From assembly GCA_913776615.1 (NCBI GenBank), contig CAJYPK010000019.1:62001-126000 (forward strand): 64,000 nt of DNA, in the 5' to 3' direction. Of the stretch, positions 24,467-33,497 are shown one piece after another; position 1 is the first letter of the stretch, and every line of letters starts with the position of its first letter. The notes under the pieces are model-generated. The model did no database searches and was not told where the DNA came from. It was given only the letters and a program-made list of their open reading frames with translations. A program made the translations under genes and the position numbers. This DNA is from an uncultured Hymenobacter sp. GTDB taxonomy: Bacteria; Bacteroidota; Bacteroidia; Cytophagales; Hymenobacteraceae.

Positions 24467-25933
24467 ATGCGTTATTCTTTTGGTTTGACTACCCTGGCCC
24501 TGTGCGGCTTGCTGTGGGTGACTAATTCGGCCCAGGCCCAAAAAACCAAATCGACGGCCTTTAGCTACCTGCCCGAGCAGGGCGAAGACCGCTATAACCA
24601 GCGCGTGCCGCAAAAGACGCTGGCCTTGGCCGATGGCAGCGGCTTCGTGATTTTAGCGCACCAGAGCGGTAGCGCCTACGCCGTAGAGCGCTACAGCGCC
24701 GACCTCAAAAAGCAGTGGAGTACCACGCTGCCCGTGGAGCCCGGCGAAACCGTGGAAGCTTTCGGCCGCAACGCCGAGCAAGTGTGGGTGGTAGTCCACC
24801 ACGCCGACGAAAGCAGCCAGAACCTGACCGTGCAGCCCTTTGCCCTGGCCGGCGGCCAGAAGGGCGCGCCCGTGGTGGTGATAACGGCCCCGGCCCGCGA
24901 CCGCCGCCCGGTGGTACGCCTCTCGGCCGATGGCAACCGCCTGCTGGCTTTCCGCTACGTGGCTCGGGAAGAGCAGATTAAGACGCTGGAAGGCTCGCTC
25001 TATGACCAAAAGCTGACCAAGATACTGGACCGCACCTACGATTTCCGCGACCAGGGCGATTTTTTCGCGCCTAACATCCTGCTAGCCAACGATGGTACGC
25101 AGTACGTGACGCTGCTCGGCGACGGCATGAAGAAGCTGACCGTGCGCCGCTACCCGGCCACGGCGGACCGCGTGGGCGTGGCTACGTCCATTCAAGTGAT
25201 GAGCGTGCCGGTGGGCGGTACCTTCGGCGGCCAGCCCATTACCATCCGCGATGCGAAATTCAGCCTCCAGCCCGAGGGCCAGCTGTACGCCGCCGCCCTG
25301 TGCGCCAACGACCGTACTGGTCAGCTGAGCGGTCTGAAAGTGGTGCGCTTCGATTTTGCCGAGAGCAAGCTGAAACTGGCTGAAGAGCTCCCGTTTGCGC
25401 CCGCTTTCCTTTCCGAGGTAACGGCCGCCACGGGTACCGAAGTGAAAAGCCTGGCTGACATCTACCTATCGGATATGCTGCTGACTGACAGCAAAAATCT
25501 GGTCATTATTGCCGAGCGTCATTTTGAAGAGGGCGGCCCGGAGTTGCCGGTGCACGCCCGCGAATTGTACTTATTCGGCTACAGCCCTTTCCTGACGCCC
25601 ACCTGGCACACCATTGTGGCCAAGGACCAAGTGGCCCCGGCCGTCGACAGCTACACGGGTATCGGCTACCGGGCAACGGTATTTGGTGAAGAAGTTCAAC
25701 TCGTGACGCTCGAAACCATTGAGGGTAAGTCGGATCTCTACCTGCGCAAAATTCAGGCGGCTACCGGGGTGGTAAGCCCGCCACAGCGCCTCAAGCTCAA
25801 CGTGGCTAATGATCAGCAATTGGCCTACGTCAAGGATTTCACTACGTGGCTGGCTCCCAAAACCATTATCGGCATCAGCCGTCCCAGCAAAAAGTCGGCG
25901 GCTTTGCAATTGAATACCGTAAAACTTAAATAG
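24467..25933 (+). CDS. Secreted protein of unknown function, 488 aa
   Basis: An N-terminal signal peptide (M-R-Y-S-F-G-L-T-T-L-A-L-C-G-L-L, cleavage near A-Q-A-Q) is followed by about 460 residues with repeated beta-strand patterns such as G-F-V-I-L-A-H-Q, R-L-L-A-F-R-Y-V and N-L-V-I-I-A-E-R. This resembles a beta-propeller or WD-like periplasmic protein. No catalytic motif and no C-terminal type IX sorting domain were seen. I do not recognise the family. The stop codon adjoins the third composite inverted repeat. Confidence 0.75.
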   Translation: MRYSFGLTTLALCGLLWVTNSAQAQKTKSTAFSYLPEQGEDRYNQRVPQKTLALADGSGFVILAHQSGSAYAVERYSADLKKQWSTTLPVEPGETVEAFGRNAEQVWVVVHHADESSQNLTVQPFALAGGQKGAPVVVITAPARDRRPVVRLSADGNRLLAFRYVAREEQIKTLEGSLYDQKLTKILDRTYDFRDQGDFFAPNILLANDGTQYVTLLGDGMKKLTVRRYPATADRVGVATSIQVMSVPVGGTFGGQPITIRDAKFSLQPEGQLYAAALCANDRTGQLSGLKVVRFDFAESKLKLAEELPFAPAFLSEVTAATGTEVKSLADIYLSDMLLTDSKNLVIIAERHFEEGGPELPVHARELYLFGYSPFLTPTWHTIVAKDQVAPAVDSYTGIGYRATVFGEEVQLVTLETIEGKSDLYLRKIQAATGVVSPPQRLKLNVANDQQLAYVKDFTTWLAPKTIIGISRPSKKSAALQLNTVKLK

Positions 25934-26160
25934 GACCGCAGATTTAACGGATTCAACGGATTTCGGGGATGCACCCGCTGGCCTGCGGCGGTGGACTGCT
26001 AGTAAAGCCAAAAAGCAAACAAGGCTGCTCAACTGAGCAGCCTTGTTTGCTTTTCGTTGGTTTGGTTTAAGTCAGGTGACGGCTATCGGGCAGTCAGCCC
26101 GCCGCCGGAGGCCGGCGGGCGTATCTGCGCAATCCGTTGAATCCGTTAAATCTGCGGTCC
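25933..26160. repeat. Composite inverted repeat, copy 3 (convergent gene ends)
   Basis: Ends GGACCGCAGATTTAACGG and its exact complement; GCGGCGG/CCGCCG inner arms; separate terminator in the middle. It fills the entire gap between the stop codons of the secreted protein and the acyl-CoA dehydrogenase. Confidence 0.9.
26011..26054. terminator. Bidirectional intrinsic terminator
   Basis: AAAAGCAAACAAGGCTGCTC, a 4-nt loop, then the exact complement: a 20-bp stem with A and T ends serving both convergent genes. Confidence 0.85.
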
Positions 26161-27948
26161 TTAGTAGCAGTATTCGTTGGCCTCGATGAGCTTGGCGGCT
26201 ACGCGGCGGCGAGCTTCCTTCACGTTGAAAAGGTCGGGCTTGGTGAAGCGCTTGAGGCCCATGCTGAGCAGGCGCTGCTCGTCGCCCTCGCTCATGCTGG
26301 CGATGGCTTCACGGCCCGATTTTTCGACCAGGTCGATGGCATCGGAGAGGTATACGCGGGCCATGTCGAGCTGCTGAGCCAGGGCTTCTTCGCCCTTGGT
26401 GGCGATTTCCTTTTCGACGCGCAGCAGGGTGCTTTCGGCCACGTAGGTTTTGATGGCCATGTCGGCGATGTTCATCAGCACTTCCTGCTCCTTGGCGAGC
26501 GAGTTCATGTACTTCTGCACGGCCGTGCCGGCGACCATCAGCACCGCCTTCTTCATGTTGGCGATGGCTTTCTTCTCGGTGGCGAAGGCTGAGTCGTCGC
26601 TCTCGCCCATGCTCGGGATGCTCATCAGCTCCTGCTGCACGGCCTGGGCCGGGCCCATAAGGTCGATTTCACCCTTCAGGCCCTTCTTCAGAATCATATC
26701 GACGGCCAGCATCCGGTTGATTTCGTTGGTGCCCTCGAAAATCCGGTTGATGCGCGAGTCGCGGTAGTTGCGGTCCATCGGGTAGTCCGACGAGAAGCCG
26801 TAGCCACCGTAAATCTGCACGCCCTCGTCGGTCACGTAATCCAGGACTTCGGAGCCTTCCACCTTCAGCATGGCGCACTCCACGGCAAACTCGCGGGCGG
26901 CCCCCAGCAGGGCCTCGTTGTGGCCCATGCCGCTGGCCAGCAGCTCCTGCTCCTTGCGGTAGATGTCCTCGCCGGCGCGGTACACGGCCGACTCCACGGC
27001 GTACATGCGAATGGCCTGCTGCGCCAACTTGTAACGAATGGCCCCGAATTTTGAGATGGGCAGCTTGAACTGCACGCGCTCGTTGGCATACTTCACGCTC
27101 TGGGTGGCGGTAGCCTTGGCCCCGCCCAGGCAAGCGGCGGCCAGCTTGATGCGGCCGATGTTCAACACGTTGAAGGCGATGAGGTGACCTTTGCCGATCT
27201 CGCCCAGCACGTTTTCCTTGGGCACCAGCGCGTCGCTCAGGAACACCTGGCGGGTCGAGGAGCCGCGAATACCCATCTTGTGCTCCTCGTTGCCGAGGCT
27301 CAGGCCGGGCGTGCCCTTCTCCACGATGAAGCCCGTGAACTGCTCGCCGTCAATCTTGGCAAACACGATGAAGACGTCGGCGAAGCCGGCGTTGGTAATC
27401 CACATTTTCTGGCCGTTGAGCACGTAGTGCGTGCCTTCGGCGTTGAGCACGGCCTTGGTTTTGGCCCCCAGCGCGTCCGAGCCGGAGCCGGGCTCCGTGA
27501 GGCAGTAGGCCCCCATTAGCGAGCCGTCGGTGAGGCCGGGCAGGTACTTCTGCTTCTGCTCGTCGTTGCCGAAAAACAGAATCGGCAGCAGGGCAATGCC
27601 CGTGTGCGCCGCGAAGGCCACCGGGAACGAGTTGCCGCCGCCCACGCCTTCCGTCACCCGCAGCGCGGTCGGGAAGTCCATGTCGAGGCCGCCGAACTGC
27701 TCCGGCACGCTCACCCCGAACAGGCCGAGCTGGCCCGCCTTCTCCATCAGGCCGCGCATGAGGCCCTCCTCGTGGTTGTCGAGGCGCTCCAGCAGCGGAT
27801 GCACCTCGGCGGCCACGAAGTCGAGGCAGGTCTGGTACATCATATTCTGCTCCTCGGTAAAATCGGCGGGCGTGAAAACGTCCTGGGCTTCAGTAGGCTT
27901 GATAATGAATTCGCCGCCTTTTGCAACGGCTTTGTGCGAGGTTTCCAT
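26161..27948 (-). CDS. Acyl-CoA dehydrogenase (FadE type)
   Basis: 595 residues, the long form usual in Bacteroidota. It has the acyl-CoA dehydrogenase N, middle and C domains (G-A-Y-C-L-T-E-P-G-S-G-S-D near 150, K-M-W-I-T-N-A-G near 185, the catalytic Glu in I-F-E-G-T-N-E-I-N-R near 410), then an extra about 150-residue helical C-terminal domain. It is an FAD enzyme for the first step of beta-oxidation. Two copies of a 17-bp motif also found before marR (52081) lie 32-116 bp upstream, suggesting shared control with the fatty-acid genes at 47.7-53.9 kb. Confidence 0.9.
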   Translation of the reverse strand: METSHKAVAKGGEFIIKPTEAQDVFTPADFTEEQNMMYQTCLDFVAAEVHPLLERLDNHEEGLMRGLMEKAGQLGLFGVSVPEQFGGLDMDFPTALRVTEGVGGGNSFPVAFAAHTGIALLPILFFGNDEQKQKYLPGLTDGSLMGAYCLTEPGSGSDALGAKTKAVLNAEGTHYVLNGQKMWITNAGFADVFIVFAKIDGEQFTGFIVEKGTPGLSLGNEEHKMGIRGSSTRQVFLSDALVPKENVLGEIGKGHLIAFNVLNIGRIKLAAACLGGAKATATQSVKYANERVQFKLPISKFGAIRYKLAQQAIRMYAVESAVYRAGEDIYRKEQELLASGMGHNEALLGAAREFAVECAMLKVEGSEVLDYVTDEGVQIYGGYGFSSDYPMDRNYRDSRINRIFEGTNEINRMLAVDMILKKGLKGEIDLMGPAQAVQQELMSIPSMGESDDSAFATEKKAIANMKKAVLMVAGTAVQKYMNSLAKEQEVLMNIADMAIKTYVAESTLLRVEKEIATKGEEALAQQLDMARVYLSDAIDLVEKSGREAIASMSEGDEQRLLSMGLKRFTKPDLFNVKEARRRVAAKLIEANEYCY

Positions 27949-27979
27949 GAGGAAATATGGTAAGGTGGGAGGTTGAACT

Positions 27980-28070
27980 GTTAGGCGTGCCGACTATTAG
28001 GGCAACAACGATTTGCGCGTTTTGGTGTTGCAAGATAAGTGAAAAATGTTAGGCGTGCCGACTACTTAGG
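27980..28070 (-). promoter_or_regulatory. Paired operator-like motifs before the acyl-CoA dehydrogenase
   Basis: GTTAGGCGTGCCGACTA occurs at 27980-27996 and again at 28048-28064, each followed by TTAGGG after a few bases. On the minus strand a weak -7-like TATCTTGC (28030-28037) lies between them. A related sequence lies upstream of marR. These are candidate binding sites of the MarR-type regulator. The 324-bp gap 27949-28272 otherwise holds only the inverted repeat at 28154. Confidence 0.55.
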
Positions 28071-28153
28071 GAAAAGTAGCGGAAATTTTGGGGCTGCCTG
28101 AATGCCTGGCTAATAATAGGCGGTTGCTCCTGGAAGCAATTCAACATAAAATC

Positions 28154-28246
28154 ATCATGCTGAGCTTGTCGAAGCATCTCGCTCGCACCGTTGGGGAATA
28201 ACTTTGGCGGTGCGAGCGAGATGCTTCGGCAAGCTCAGCATGACGA
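28154..28246. repeat. TGCTGAGC-family inverted repeat, copy 2
   Basis: Arms of about 37 bp (28154-28190 and 28208-28246): CATGCTGAGCTTGTCGAAGC with near-exact complement, including GCTCGCACCG/CGGTGCGAGC. It lies 26 bp after the GH2 stop. Confidence 0.85.
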
Positions 28247-28272
28247 ATGTGTTTTCAGGCAGTCTGCCTGAC

Positions 28273-30675
28273 TTACTCGGCGCGAAGCTCGATAGTCTGG
28301 CCAGCCAGCCCGGGCGCAGCCAGCGCCACGCGGATGAGGCCGGGGCCGGTGGCCTGCACGTAGAGCAGCAGCCGGCCCCGGTAGGCGCGGTGGCGGGGCG
28401 CGGCGTAGGGCTCGTGGCCGGCCAGGTCGCCGCTTTCGATGCCCAGCAGGCGGGCGGGGCCGGTGAGCGTGGCGCTGATTTCCGGGCTGGCATCGGGCAC
28501 GGGGTTGCCGGCCTGGTCAACTACCTGCACGTCGATTTGCGCCACGCCTTGCGTGTTGGCGGCCAGGGTAGTGCGGTCGGTCTTGAGCCGGAGGGCAACG
28601 GGCGGGCCAGCGGTGCGTAGCACTGTTTCACCGACGGGCTGGCCGTTGCGGTAGCCGGTGGCCCGCAGCTCGCCAGCGGCGTAGAGCACGTCCCAGGCGG
28701 GGAGGCGGCCGGTCTTCCTGCCCAGCGACTGGCCGTTGAGGAACAGCTCGGTAGCCTCGTTGGTGGTGTAGGCGGTGACGCGCAACGGGCTGGCGGCGGG
28801 CCAGTTCCAGGTGGCGGAGCCGCGCGGGCGGCGGCCAGTAGCGCCAGCGGCGGGAGCTTCGGCCACGGCCAGGTAGAGCATGGGTGCGCTGGTCCACAGG
28901 CTCTGGCGGAAATAATATTCAGGTTTGGGGAAGCCCGCCAGGTCGAGTAGGCCCGCGCCGTTGCTGCGCTGGGGCCATTTGCCGGCCTCGCCGAGGTAGT
29001 CGATGCCCGTCCAGAGGTACTGGGCCGAAACGTAGGCGTTGCTGTCCACGGCGGCCCAGGCGCTGGGGGCCATGCCGTTTTCGCTGCCGTAGATGATGCG
29101 CTGGGGGTACTGCTGGTGGTCTTCGGGATAGCGGAACTCCTGGTAGTTGTAGCCCACGAGGTCGAGGGCGGCGGGGTAGTCGGTGAAATTGGACATGACC
29201 ACGCCGGCCAGCGCGGCCGTGATGGGGCGCGAGCTATCGGCCTGTTTAGCCACGGCCACGAGGCGGCGGGCCAGCGGCCCCATCTCGCTGGCCGGCGGGT
29301 GGTTGGGCAGGTAGCCCTTGCCGTAAATCTGCGGATTGCGGCCGGTGTTGAGCACCTCGTGGGTGTAGGGGTCGTTGGGATAATCGATTTCGTTGCCGAT
29401 GCTCCACATGATGATGCTGGGCCGGTTGCGGTTGCGCAGCACCATGTCGCGCAGGTCGCGGTCGCCCCACTCCTTGAAGTATTCGTGCGCGCCGTGCTGG
29501 CTGGGGGTGCCCACGTTCCAGCCGGCCACCCACTTGTTTTTGCCGCGTTCCCACTCATCGAATGCCTCGTCCATTACCAGGAAGCCCAGGCGGTCGCAGA
29601 GGCGATAGAGATAATCGGCGTGCGGGTTGTGGCTCATGCGCAGCGAGTTGCAGCCTACGGCTTTCAGCGCTTTGAGGCGGCGCTCCCACACCTCGGGCGG
29701 CACGGCCACGCCGAGCGCGCCCGCGTCGTCGTGGATGCACACGCCCCGGAGCTTAGTGGGCTGCTCATTAAGAAAGAAGCCCTTATCCGCGTCGAAGCGG
29801 ATGCTGCGCACGCCGACTTCCTCGGTCACCTCGTCGACCGGCTGGCCCTGCACGGCCAGGCGCACGCGCAGCCGGTACAGGTTGGGCTGGTCGGCCGACC
29901 ACAGGGCAGGGTTTTTAAGGGGCAGCGTGAGGCGGGCGGTGCCGTCGGTCTTGGGCTTCACGGCAACCAGCTGCTGGGCGGTGGCGACGGCCTGGCCCCG
30001 CGCATCGAGCAGCGTGCCCGTGACGGTTACGGCCGCTGCCGTGGGGCCGGCATTGGTCAGGCTGACCGCCACCTTGCCGGTGGCGGCAGTCGGCGATACC
30101 TGCGGCGTGGTGAAGGCCACGCCCCATTGCCGCACGTGTACCGGCGCGGTGGCCAGCAGGTACACATTGCGGTAGATGCCCGAGCCGGTATACCAGCGCG
30201 AGTCGGCTACCTCGCTGTGGTCGGCCTTCACCGCCAATACGTTGGGACCGGTGGCGCGCAGGTAAGGCGTCAAGTCGTACTGAAAGGAGGCGAAGCCGCT
30301 GGGCCGCTTGCCCAGGAAGTGGCCATTGAACCACACCTCGCTGTTTTTATACACCCCGTCGAAGTAGATAAATACCTGCTTGCCCTGGTAGCCGGCCGGC
30401 AGCGCAAACGACTTGCGGTACCAGCCCACGCCGCCGGGCAGGTAGCCCGTGGCGCTGGCCCACTGCTCACTGAAAGGACCTTCGATGCTCCAGTCGTGGG
30501 GCAGGGTTACGGCCCGCCAGGTCTTGTCGTCGGCCGTGGGTCGCTCGCTACCGGGCGCGTCGCCGAGGTGAAATTTCCAGTCGTTGTTGAATGAAACCTG
30601 TTGCCGCTGCGCCTGGGTGGGTGAGGACAGGGCCAGCCAGGCTAAGCTGAGCAGAGCGATAATTCTCTTGGTCAT
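28273..30675 (-). CDS. Glycoside hydrolase family 2 (beta-galactosidase-like)
   Basis: 800 residues with a signal peptide (S-S-P-T-Q-A-Q). Sugar-binding N domain (F-N-N-D-W-K-F-H-L-G, L-P-H-D-W-S-I), immunoglobulin-like domain, then the TIM barrel with acid/base Glu in M-W-S-I-G-N-E-I (about 430) and nucleophile Glu in Y-G-S-E-N-G-M (about 533), and C-terminal beta domains (DUF4982-like). The likely activity is beta-galactosidase or a related exo-enzyme in the periplasm. It is the last gene of the SusC-to-GH2 operon. Confidence 0.9.
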   Translation of the reverse strand: MTKRIIALLSLAWLALSSPTQAQRQQVSFNNDWKFHLGDAPGSERPTADDKTWRAVTLPHDWSIEGPFSEQWASATGYLPGGVGWYRKSFALPAGYQGKQVFIYFDGVYKNSEVWFNGHFLGKRPSGFASFQYDLTPYLRATGPNVLAVKADHSEVADSRWYTGSGIYRNVYLLATAPVHVRQWGVAFTTPQVSPTAATGKVAVSLTNAGPTAAAVTVTGTLLDARGQAVATAQQLVAVKPKTDGTARLTLPLKNPALWSADQPNLYRLRVRLAVQGQPVDEVTEEVGVRSIRFDADKGFFLNEQPTKLRGVCIHDDAGALGVAVPPEVWERRLKALKAVGCNSLRMSHNPHADYLYRLCDRLGFLVMDEAFDEWERGKNKWVAGWNVGTPSQHGAHEYFKEWGDRDLRDMVLRNRNRPSIIMWSIGNEIDYPNDPYTHEVLNTGRNPQIYGKGYLPNHPPASEMGPLARRLVAVAKQADSSRPITAALAGVVMSNFTDYPAALDLVGYNYQEFRYPEDHQQYPQRIIYGSENGMAPSAWAAVDSNAYVSAQYLWTGIDYLGEAGKWPQRSNGAGLLDLAGFPKPEYYFRQSLWTSAPMLYLAVAEAPAAGATGRRPRGSATWNWPAASPLRVTAYTTNEATELFLNGQSLGRKTGRLPAWDVLYAAGELRATGYRNGQPVGETVLRTAGPPVALRLKTDRTTLAANTQGVAQIDVQVVDQAGNPVPDASPEISATLTGPARLLGIESGDLAGHEPYAAPRHRAYRGRLLLYVQATGPGLIRVALAAPGLAGQTIELRAE

Positions 30676-30689
30676 TGGAAAAGGAGATA

Positions 30690-30769
30690 TAATTAAAAAT
30701 GAAGAATTAAAAATTAAAAAACGGCACCTGGTTTTTAATTTTTAATTCTTCATTTTTAATTTTTAATTA
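30690..30769. repeat. AT-rich inverted repeat at GH43 3' end
   Basis: AATTAAAAATGAAGAATT arms facing their complement around CGGCACCTGG. The right arm encodes the last residues (I-K-N) and the stop codon of GH43. Confidence 0.85.
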
Positions 30770-31772
30770 CATACGGCTTGCCAATCACCAGCTTATCGCC
30801 CGACAAGTCGGCCTCGAAGAAATGCGGCACGCGGTGGTAGTTGCCTTTAATATCCTGGTGGCTGTGCAGCACCAGCAAATCCTTGCCCTCGAAGGTGCGG
30901 AATAGCATGCCGTGGCCGTAGTTGGGCGGCGTGATGGGGCTGGGCTCCTGCTGCCAGGGACCGTTGAGGGTGCCGCTGGTCGAGTAGGCCACGCCCTGGG
31001 TGTACACGTCGTAGATCCAACTAGTCCAGAGCATGCCGAGCTTGCCGGTCTTGGTGCGAAATACCCAGGGTCCGTCGGTTACCTTATTGGGGCGAATCGG
31101 ACCGGTGCGCGGGTTTTCGCGGCTCCAGGGCGAGGCGCTGGCCCGGAATAGAACCTGGCCGGAGCCGGTGGTGCCGCTCAGGTCGGGCTTGAGAGCGATT
31201 TTCTCCACCGTACCGTCTTGGTTTTGAATCCACTCGTGGCAGTAGAGCAGGTAGGGCTGCTTGTTTTCAACCCAGAAGGTGCCGTCGAGCGTCGATTTGT
31301 TGGCGGGCAGATACGTTGCATCGCGCATGGGCCGGTAGGGGCCGGTGGGCTGGTCGCTCACCAGCACGTGCACGGCGCGGCGTTCCAACGTACCGCCCTT
31401 GTCGGCGTCAATCTTGAGGGCGCGATTGGTGAAGGTGGCGAAGTAGTAATACTTGCCCTTGTACGGGTGAATCTCGGCCGCCCAAATCTGGGGGGCCGGC
31501 CCCATCCAGGAGGTAGGGTCGGGCTGGGCTACCTGGGTGGGGCCATCCCAGTGCTTTAGGTCCTTGCTCTGCCAGAGCAGCCCGCCGGTGCCGGTCATGT
31601 AATAAGTGTGGGTGCGCTGGTCGGCCAGGATGAACGGGTCGCTGAGGCGAATGGAGTCCAGCGGAATGTTCTGGCGGCGGGGCGGAATGGGCTTTTGCTG
31701 GGCCAGCGTGGGGAGGCCGCTGAGTAGAAGACCGCTGGTTGCGAGAGGAAGTAGATAGGAGGTTACGCACAT
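30756..31772 (-). CDS. Glycoside hydrolase family 43
   Basis: 338 residues. A signal peptide (M-C-V-T-S-Y-L-L-P-L-A) is followed by a five-bladed propeller domain with the general-base Asp in R-L-S-D-P-F-I, a second conserved P-Q-I-W-A-A-E-I-H-P and the acid Glu in Y-C-H-E-W. The family includes arabinofuranosidases, xylosidases and exo-galactanases; the subfamily cannot be fixed by eye. ATG 31772 gives a good signal peptide; an upstream GTG at 31823 is less likely. The final Ile-Lys-Asn and stop are encoded in an AT-rich inverted repeat. Confidence 0.85.
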   Translation of the reverse strand: MCVTSYLLPLATSGLLLSGLPTLAQQKPIPPRRQNIPLDSIRLSDPFILADQRTHTYYMTGTGGLLWQSKDLKHWDGPTQVAQPDPTSWMGPAPQIWAAEIHPYKGKYYYFATFTNRALKIDADKGGTLERRAVHVLVSDQPTGPYRPMRDATYLPANKSTLDGTFWVENKQPYLLYCHEWIQNQDGTVEKIALKPDLSGTTGSGQVLFRASASPWSRENPRTGPIRPNKVTDGPWVFRTKTGKLGMLWTSWIYDVYTQGVAYSTSGTLNGPWQQEPSPITPPNYGHGMLFRTFEGKDLLVLHSHQDIKGNYHRVPHFFEADLSGDKLVIGKPYVIKN

Positions 31773-31850
31773 AATAAGGGAAGCTTTAGAAGCGGTGGCT
31801 AACTGGTTGCTGGCGCGGGGCACGACCCCGCGCCAGCGCTGTTGAGGAAG

Positions 31851-33416
31851 CTAGCGCAGCTCGCTCACCACCGTTGTGACGGAGCGCGGGGCCACGCGCA
31901 CGGGCTGGCCCGCCGCCACGGCCGGGCCGGGCTGCAAATCAGTCGCCGCCGAGGTAGTGAAGGAGCGGCTACCCCCCAGCCGACGGCCAGCCAGCTCCAG
32001 GCGCAGGTCGGCCGGGGCGTCGCTATCGTTGACTACTACCGTGATAAGCTGCTTGCCATCGGCGCTGCGATAGGCCGATACCAGCGGGCCGGGGCCAGCC
32101 GCGCCGGCGGCCTCGGCGGCCAGGCGGACCGCACCGGGGCGCACGAAGCGGCTATAATTGCCCAGCGCCCACAGCATTTTGCTGGGGTAGTACTGGCCGT
32201 CGGTCTTGCTTTTGTCGATGTAGACCAGGCCGTCCTTGTAGTCGTAGGGCGAAACGGCCAGCCACCACTGCCAGGCGGCGGCGTTACCCACGGCCAGGTC
32301 GTTGTGAATGGCGCGGGCCAGGTACAGGGCGGGCGTCATGCCGAGGTCGCGCGGGCCACCGTTGATTTCGCCCGCGTTGTCGCCCAGGATGCAGTATTCC
32401 GACTGCCAGTACCCGAGCTTGGGCACGCTGGCTACCTTGGCGGCCAGCTGCTGGCGGGTAGCCACGGCCTGCGCCTGGGGCGAGGTGGTGAAATAGCTGT
32501 GCCCGGCAATGAGCGGGGCCACCCCGGGCAGGCTGCCCACGTAGGTCGGCGCGGCCTGGTCGCCGAAGAAGGCGCCGATCTGGTCGCCCTGGCCGGGCTT
32601 GTCGGCGGGGCTGTATAAGTAGTCGAGCTTGCCGGCCTCGGTGATGAGAATCTGGGTGGGTAGCTTGCGGGCGGTGAGGCTGGCATTCAGCGCCTTGGTA
32701 ATGCCTGCGATGTCAGTATTCTGAAAGGGCGTGCCTTCCTGGCCGCCGTCGCTCCAGTCCCACTGCGGCTCGTTGACGGGGCTGAGATAGGCGAAGGTGA
32801 TGCCGGTTTTCTGGCGCACGCCCTCCACGACGCGGGCGCAGTAGTCGGCCAGCGCGGCGAATTTCTCGGGGGCGAGGTTGGGTTGCTTGGCGGTAGCGTA
32901 GGCCTTGCCGTTGCGGGTGAGCGATACGGGTGGGCTATTCAAAAAGCCCAGAAACTGCTTCACGCCCCGTTTCTGGGCGGCAGTCATCAGCCAGCGCTGG
33001 CCAGCCAGGCGGTTCCAGTCGTAGGTGCCGGCCGGGGTCAGAAACGACTCGGCGCGCCGCCACTCGTCCTTGATGCCGCTGGCTTCGCCCTGCTCGGCGC
33101 TGCCCGCGCCCAGGTTGACGCGCCACATGGAGAGGCCGATGCCCTTGGGCTGGCCCCCCGGCCCCGCCTCGGTGCTAAAGAGCAGGTCGGCAATGGCTTC
33201 CTTTTTGGCCGTCGGCCAATTACCCACAAACTGGCCGGCCCAGGCATCGGAGGCGGCGAAATTAGCGATGGTCTGGTAAGTCTTGGCGGCGTCGATGCGG
33301 ACCGTGATTGCGGTCGGCGCGGGAACCTGGGCGGAAGTCGACCCGGCGGTAAGGAGCAGTAGGCTGGCCAGCCCCAGCCAGGGGCGCAAGGCGGGCAGAG
33401 AAGTTAGGTGTAGCAT
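31851..33416 (-). CDS. Glycoside hydrolase family 30
   Basis: 521 residues with a signal peptide (T-A-G-S-T-S-A-Q). (beta/alpha)8 domain with acid/base Glu in Y-L-S-P-V-N-E-P-Q-W (about 216) and nucleophile Glu in W-Q-S-E-Y-C (about 340), then the side beta domain typical of GH30 (L-A-G-R-R-L...V-A-P-R-S-V-T-T-V). The shape resembles endo-beta-1,6-galactanase-type GH30 enzymes rather than xylanases; this is a judgement by eye. It is secreted to the periplasm or surface as part of the polysaccharide locus. Confidence 0.85.
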   Translation of the reverse strand: MLHLTSLPALRPWLGLASLLLLTAGSTSAQVPAPTAITVRIDAAKTYQTIANFAASDAWAGQFVGNWPTAKKEAIADLLFSTEAGPGGQPKGIGLSMWRVNLGAGSAEQGEASGIKDEWRRAESFLTPAGTYDWNRLAGQRWLMTAAQKRGVKQFLGFLNSPPVSLTRNGKAYATAKQPNLAPEKFAALADYCARVVEGVRQKTGITFAYLSPVNEPQWDWSDGGQEGTPFQNTDIAGITKALNASLTARKLPTQILITEAGKLDYLYSPADKPGQGDQIGAFFGDQAAPTYVGSLPGVAPLIAGHSYFTTSPQAQAVATRQQLAAKVASVPKLGYWQSEYCILGDNAGEINGGPRDLGMTPALYLARAIHNDLAVGNAAAWQWWLAVSPYDYKDGLVYIDKSKTDGQYYPSKMLWALGNYSRFVRPGAVRLAAEAAGAAGPGPLVSAYRSADGKQLITVVVNDSDAPADLRLELAGRRLGGSRSFTTSAATDLQPGPAVAAGQPVRVAPRSVTTVVSELR

Positions 33417-33497
33417 AGTTCAGGTAAAAAAAAGGCCCGGCGGCTCCCTTGGCAAAAAGGTGAGCCGCCGGGCGGGCAAGGGGCGGCGAGGCCAGGC

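Noticed and set aside
29116..30594. 492-codon open frame on the plus strand inside GH2
   Set aside because: Antisense shadow of GH2 with His/Gly/Val-rich composition and no motifs.
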